Source: Clostridia bacterium
Lineage (GTDB): Bacteria; Bacillota; Clostridia; Christensenellales; Aristaeellaceae
Length of the DNA stretch: 9,364 nucleotides
Direction: 5' to 3'
Assembly: GCA_016295665.1 (NCBI GenBank)
Contig: JAEDKS010000091.1
Location: 1-9,364, forward strand
Shown here: positions 5,693-9,364 of the stretch, piece after piece
Layout: each line of letters begins with the position of its first letter
Position numbering within the stretch: position 1 is the stretch's first letter
Program-made: the position numbers and the translations under genes
The notes under the pieces: generated by a model
The model's database searches: none
What the model saw: the letters and a program-made list of their open reading frames with translations, nothing else
Told to the model about the DNA's origin: nothing

Positions 5693-8169
5693 GGTGCATC
5701 TCCTTTGCTCTCGTGCCCCCAGAGCAGCCGGCCCGCCAGATCATGGAAGCACCAGCCGGTCGTCCACGTCCGGAATGTCAGCAGGCGGCTCTCTCCGGGC
5801 AGCAGGTTGATGGCGTTGTCGCTCAGCAGGGCATGCTCGTCCAGGGTATTCTCGCCAAAGACACACAGGGCGATGGTCGGACTGAAGTTCTGCAACAGGA
5901 GGGACAACTCCCCCTCCTCGACGACAAGCTGCGGCTTTTCCCCGGTCAGCAGCGGGCGCAGCGGCTGCTCCTCCCGCTGGGCGAACAGGAAATCCTCCTG
6001 CAGCGTGTCCCCGTTCTCCGCTTCCAGTGCCACCCGGGCCATCCACACGCCCTCAGGCAGGGCGGGCACCGGGAAGCTGACCGTCATGGACATGCTGCCC
6101 GCCTCAAAGGGCAGGCGCTCCCGGCGCGCAAACAGCACGTCTCCCCGCATGTCGTACGCCGTCAGGGACAAGATACCCTCTCTGCGCCCGGTCAGATCAT
6201 CCGCCCAGGCGGTCAGGTGGCAGGGCTCGTCCGGCTGCTGAATCAGGCTGTCGTAGCGCAGCCCCACGCAGGTCGGGGCATAGGCCCGGCGCACCGCGTA
6301 GTAGGCCTGCTTGGGGCGTCCGTAGTACTCCACCAGATTGGTGCAGGACACGTTCGGGAAGGGCTCGTTCATCTGCCAGATGATGCTGCCGCCGTTCTGT
6401 CCCCGGCGGCGGCGGTTGGACAGCACCGTGTAGCGGATGGCCTCCGCCTGCATCAGCTGACTGACCGCCACCCACTGCCGCACGCTCCCGGGCTCCCCGA
6501 ACAGGGGCCGGTCCCGGTAGAGCAGCGTCTCCCACCACTCGCCATGGTGGCGGAGCACCGGATGCTCCTTCATGGTATAGACCCCGAAGTCCTCCGGGGG
6601 CAGGATGCGCCTGAGCTGCGCGACGCTGCTCATTCCGTCCGCGCCGAACTCGCTCTGCAGCATGCTGTCCGAGGCGTTGTACTTCGCGTAGTGGCCCCGC
6701 ACGCCGTCGTACTGCCAGTTGCCATGCACGTCATGGTGCTCCATCTCCGGGTTGTCCAGCCCGAAGGACGGGCCGGAGGGGCTGGAGGGCAGGAACAGCC
6801 GCTGGGGATCCAGCTCCGATACCAGCGCCTTGAGCATGGCGATGTTCTCATCGCCGTCCGTGACCGGTCGGCCCTGCGCGTCCGACAGCTCGTTGCCGCC
6901 CGACCACCAGGTCAGGCTCACATGGTTCCGGCGCGCCAGCACGGCGGCGCGGCTGTTGTTCTCCAGGAGCTTCAGGAACGCTGGATCGTGGCAGGGCCGG
7001 TTGTCGATGCCGGAGGAGGACTGAATGAACTCCTGCCAGACGAGGATGCCGTACTCGTCCGCCAGGCGGTAGAAGGCCTCGGTCTCAATGATGCCGCCGC
7101 CCCAGACGCGGACAGCATTCACGTTCATGTGGCGCAGCTTGTCGAACATGCGGCAGTAGTCCGCCTCGGTCACATCGCCGTAGCACATGTCCAGCGGCGT
7201 CAGGTTAACCCCGCGGATGTAGACCCGCTCACCGTTGATGACCGGGCAGTAGGGCAGCGCATCCCTCCCCGCGCCCTCGCATCGGGCATAGGACAGGGAA
7301 CGGAAGCCGATCCTGCCCCACCATTCGTCACTGTCGTCCTCCAGCACCAGCTCCACATCATAGAGCGGCTGCGCACCCATGCCGTTGGGATACCACCTTT
7401 CAGGCTTCTCCACGCGCAGCGTCACATCCAGGGAGCCGTCCCAGCAGCAGTCGGGCACCGCCGCCGCTTCCAGCAGGCAGCGCTGATCGCGGTACAGGCG
7501 CACGGTGGCGCCGTGGCATTCCCCGGAGAAACGGGCCCGCACGCGCACCTCCCCGACGCCGTCCTTCACGTCGGTGGTGGCGCTGACCTCGCTGATTCGG
7601 GCCCTTCCGCAGCGCTCCAGCCAGACGCTCTGCCAGATGCCGATGTTCACCAGATGGGTGCAGAAATCCCATTTGTAGCCAAAGCGGGCCTTCTGGGTCG
7701 CCGTGCGGCTTGTCCAGCCGATCTGTCCCTGCTCCTGCGGCGGCTGTGTGAGCACCACCAGCAGCTGATTCTGCTCTCCCTGTCGCACAAGCCGGGTTAC
7801 ATCACACAGGATGGGCTCATAGATGCCCCGATGCTCCGCGATCTGCGTGCCATTGAGGAAGATGAAGCAGCCGTCGTCCACGCCGTTGAAGCGCAGGATC
7901 ATGCGGTCGTCCGTCTCCCAGCCCCTGAAGAAGGTGCGGTAGATCCACCAGCGATGCTCCACCCACTCGCAGAGCAGGCTGTTCTCCCCGAAGTTCGGAT
8001 CCGCGATCAGCCCCGCCTGCTCCAAGGCGCGATGCACACCGCCGGGCACCCGGGCGGGCATCCACGGCGTGACGCCACGGCGCTGCACCGTGCTCTCCAC
8101 GCTCTTTGTCCAGAGGGGTTCACCGGGCCAGAAGCCCTTGACCTCCCAGTCCGTCAGCTTCAGCCTCAT
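5689..8169 (-). CDS. GH2 exo-beta-glycosidase, beta-mannosidase-like
   Basis: An 826-residue retaining glycosidase with the GH2 plan: N-terminal sugar-binding jelly roll (about 1-190), immunoglobulin-like sandwich (about 190-300), TIM barrel (about 305-620), then C-terminal beta domains. The acid/base is E427 in WWSGGNE and the nucleophile E507 in LQSEFGADG; NVNAVRVWGGGIIETEAFY at 349-367 and ILVWQEF at 375-381 are typical of the beta-mannosidase branch. It differs from textbook beta-mannosidases in two places: SGGNE instead of the usual GNNE, and KWDFCTHLVNIGIW (166-179) where, from memory, those have WDWGPR. The substrate is therefore best called beta-mannoside-like rather than proven. No signal peptide is seen; the position between alpha-mannosidase and xylosidase genes suggests a cytoplasmic step on the same oligosaccharide. 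Its ATG overlaps the upstream GH38 stop (ATGA, 8166-8169) and its stop overlaps the GH120 start, so the three are probably translationally coupled. GH2 family is sure. Confidence 0.9.
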   Translation of the reverse strand: MRLKLTDWEVKGFWPGEPLWTKSVESTVQRRGVTPWMPARVPGGVHRALEQAGLIADPNFGENSLLCEWVEHRWWIYRTFFRGWETDDRMILRFNGVDDGCFIFLNGTQIAEHRGIYEPILCDVTRLVRQGEQNQLLVVLTQPPQEQGQIGWTSRTATQKARFGYKWDFCTHLVNIGIWQSVWLERCGRARISEVSATTDVKDGVGEVRVRARFSGECHGATVRLYRDQRCLLEAAAVPDCCWDGSLDVTLRVEKPERWYPNGMGAQPLYDVELVLEDDSDEWWGRIGFRSLSYARCEGAGRDALPYCPVINGERVYIRGVNLTPLDMCYGDVTEADYCRMFDKLRHMNVNAVRVWGGGIIETEAFYRLADEYGILVWQEFIQSSSGIDNRPCHDPAFLKLLENNSRAAVLARRNHVSLTWWSGGNELSDAQGRPVTDGDENIAMLKALVSELDPQRLFLPSSPSGPSFGLDNPEMEHHDVHGNWQYDGVRGHYAKYNASDSMLQSEFGADGMSSVAQLRRILPPEDFGVYTMKEHPVLRHHGEWWETLLYRDRPLFGEPGSVRQWVAVSQLMQAEAIRYTVLSNRRRRGQNGGSIIWQMNEPFPNVSCTNLVEYYGRPKQAYYAVRRAYAPTCVGLRYDSLIQQPDEPCHLTAWADDLTGRREGILSLTAYDMRGDVLFARRERLPFEAGSMSMTVSFPVPALPEGVWMARVALEAENGDTLQEDFLFAQREEQPLRPLLTGEKPQLVVEEGELSLLLQNFSPTIALCVFGENTLDEHALLSDNAINLLPGESRLLTFRTWTTGWCFHDLAGRLLWGHESKGDAP
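5700..5706 (-). promoter_or_regulatory. ribosome binding site of the GH120 gene
   Basis: On the minus strand AAAGGAG stands 7 bases before the ATG at 5692, inside the 3' end of the GH2 gene. Together with the ATGA overlap (5689-5692) it supports the chosen start and suggests both new initiation and reinitiation by ribosomes finishing the GH2 frame. Confidence 0.8.
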
Positions 8170-9364
8170 GCCTGCGCTCCCTTCTCCTCGTCCGCCGGCT
8201 CCACCCAGATCAGCACGCTGCGCAGCGCCCAGGGGCCCATGGCAACGGGCGACGGGGCGCGCCTTTCGCCCAGCGCATGCTCCTGATGATCCACATCCTG
8301 CATGGCGGCGATCCGCCTGCCGGGCATGCTCAGGCGGATTTCACCCGCACGTCCGCCGGTCTCCAGCAGGCGCACAAGCCATGCCTCCGGATGGCTGCGG
8401 CTGCGGCGGATGGTGTTGACGACGATGTGGTCGCTCGGCGCCTCAAACAGCAGGCCGCCTGCAGGATTCTGCAGCGTCCGGGGCACATCGTGGCGGAACT
8501 CCTGATAGCTCATGCGCTGCGCCAGCAGCCCGTGCCGGTGCGTCCAGCCGAAGCGGAACGCCTGCTCTGGCGCGATCTCCCGGGCGGAAGTGATGGCGTA
8601 GCGGAAGGTGAACAGACCGCCCTGCTCGCCCAGATAGTTGGTATGCCAGTAGTTGTTCAGCACATAGGAGTAAATCTGACCGCCGCGCACGTTCAGGTCG
8701 CTGCGCCACTTCCCCATGACCGGGCTGTTCACGGTGAACAGGAACGCGTCGGGGGACGCCAGCTGCATGGTGCAGTCCTGATCCCGGACCAGCACGCTGG
8801 TCTGCAGCGGCAGCCACTCCCGGCAGCAGCCGGGCAGCGTGTCCTTCTGCCAGTCCACCCAGCCGATCTGGCTGTCGGAGAGCACCGGCGCGTCCTCGCC
8901 CGCCTGGAAGGGGAAGGCCACGTACACAGCCTCGGGGGCGGTGGTGGCAGCCTTGTCGTAGTCGTAGCGGAGCAGCAGCTCCTTGCGATCCCGGGGCAGG
9001 GTGAAGGTGACCGTGGCATGGCCCCGGAAGGCCTCGCCCGTCAGCACCACCCGCTGATCCAGCGCGGTTTCCTCCGCCCTCGCCGCACTCGGCAGGAAGG
9101 CATGCGTCACCCGGGCGCCATCCCGGCGCAGCCCCGCGTGGTTGCCCCGGAGCATGGAGCCCTCGCCGCCCATGGCGTAGAGCAGCTCACCCATGGGTGC
9201 CCGGCACAGCTCCCGCTGCAGCTCCTTGTCATAGAGCGCGGTGATCTCACCCAGCTCGGTGTCCACCGTGACCCGGTACCAGTCGTTTTCCAGCACGGTG
9301 CGGGGCGCAGCCGTCAGGCTCCGGCACCAGCCGCCCACGTCCTCCGGCTTCCCGGGACGGAGCG
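8166..9364 (-). CDS. GH38-type alpha-mannosidase, C-terminal part (5' end outside window)
   Basis: The frame is open to the right edge, so this is the C-terminal ~400 residues of a longer protein; the GTG at 9338 is internal. The fragment begins with the usual GH38 C-terminal beta-sandwich opening, VLENDWYRVTVDTELGEITALYDKELQREL, here described by its key elements: Asn-Asp then Gly-x-Ile and YDKEL at about residues 27-45. Further on, VLNNYWHTNYLGEQGGLFTFRY (core NNYWHTNY) and the RFGW block resemble large bacterial GH38 proteins. The catalytic domain, with metal ligands and nucleophile, is off the window, so activity cannot be judged. It is clearly not a copy of the other GH38 in the operon, whose C-terminus is different in sequence, so the two enzymes probably have different linkage or substrate preferences. 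It is the earliest gene of the operon visible here and overlaps the GH2 start by 4 bases. Confidence 0.75.
   Translation of the reverse strand, partial: LRPGKPEDVGGWCRSLTAAPRTVLENDWYRVTVDTELGEITALYDKELQRELCRAPMGELLYAMGGEGSMLRGNHAGLRRDGARVTHAFLPSAARAEETALDQRVVLTGEAFRGHATVTFTLPRDRKELLLRYDYDKAATTAPEAVYVAFPFQAGEDAPVLSDSQIGWVDWQKDTLPGCCREWLPLQTSVLVRDQDCTMQLASPDAFLFTVNSPVMGKWRSDLNVRGGQIYSYVLNNYWHTNYLGEQGGLFTFRYAITSAREIAPEQAFRFGWTHRHGLLAQRMSYQEFRHDVPRTLQNPAGGLLFEAPSDHIVVNTIRRSRSHPEAWLVRLLETGGRAGEIRLSMPGRRIAAMQDVDHQEHALGERRAPSPVAMGPWALRSVLIWVEPADEEKGAQA
8177..8189 (-). promoter_or_regulatory. ribosome binding site of the GH2 gene
   Basis: Read on the minus strand this purine-rich run is GAGGAGAAGGGAG, ending 7 bases before the ATG at 8169. 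The GGGAG at its end has the best spacing; the GAGGAG further back is a stronger match but 14 bases away. It lies inside the end of the upstream GH38-type gene and supports the ATG that overlaps that gene's stop codon. Confidence 0.6.

Noticed and set aside
5641..8286. An 881-codon open frame on the plus strand opposite the GH2 gene and its junctions
   Set aside because: Its translation is rich in His, Arg, Ala, Gln and Pro with no recognisable domain, and it lies exactly opposite a GH2 gene with clear catalytic motifs. Long antisense frames are expected in GC-rich DNA because antisense stop codons are rare.
9336..9338. GTG as the start of the right-hand GH38-type gene
   Set aside because: The frame stays open to the window edge and the fragment lacks the catalytic domain a GH38 would have; this is a window-edge truncation.

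Overview
The window is a stretch of GC-rich (well above 60% by eye), tightly packed bacterial chromosome devoted to carbohydrate breakdown. The strong AGGAGG-type ribosome binding sites, the 4-base gene overlaps and the resemblance of the xylosidase to the Thermoanaerobacterium enzyme point to a high-GC member of the Bacillota (a Clostridia-like gut, rumen or plant-debris organism). That is an inference from style and remembered homologues; there is no rRNA or other marker gene here.

Layout. Bases 1-596 (+ strand) hold the last ~197 codons of a GH13 subfamily 18 glycoside phosphorylase of the sucrose phosphorylase type. A short convergent gap (597-661) contains a perfect GC-rich hairpin that can end transcription in both directions. 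Everything from 662 to the right edge is one minus-strand operon, in transcription order: the C-terminal ~400 residues of a GH38-type alpha-mannosidase (8166-9364, its catalytic part is off the window), a GH2 beta-mannosidase-like enzyme (5689-8169), a GH120 beta-xylosidase (3737-5692), and a complete GH38 alpha-mannosidase (662-3715). The first three genes are joined by ATGA stop/start overlaps; the last follows a 21-base gap with a strong Shine-Dalgarno.

How they could work together. None of the three complete enzymes has a visible signal peptide, so they should act in the cytoplasm on imported oligosaccharides. The combination of two alpha-mannosidases, a beta-mannosidase-like enzyme and a beta-xylosidase does not fit ordinary xylan or beta-mannan use, where alpha-mannosidases have no role. 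It does match the bonds in plant complex N-glycans (alpha-Man arms, beta-1,2-Xyl on the core beta-Man, beta-Man on GlcNAc); fungal (glucurono)xylomannans, with an alpha-mannan backbone bearing beta-xylose, are the main alternative. This proposed pathway is the most interesting aspect of the window. Transporter, regulator and promoter are not present. The phosphorylase on the other strand is a separate transcription unit, and its acceptor-site loop differs from classical sucrose phosphorylase.

I saw no mobile elements, CRISPR arrays, tRNAs or repeats. Several very long plus-strand open frames opposite the operon are high-GC shadows.
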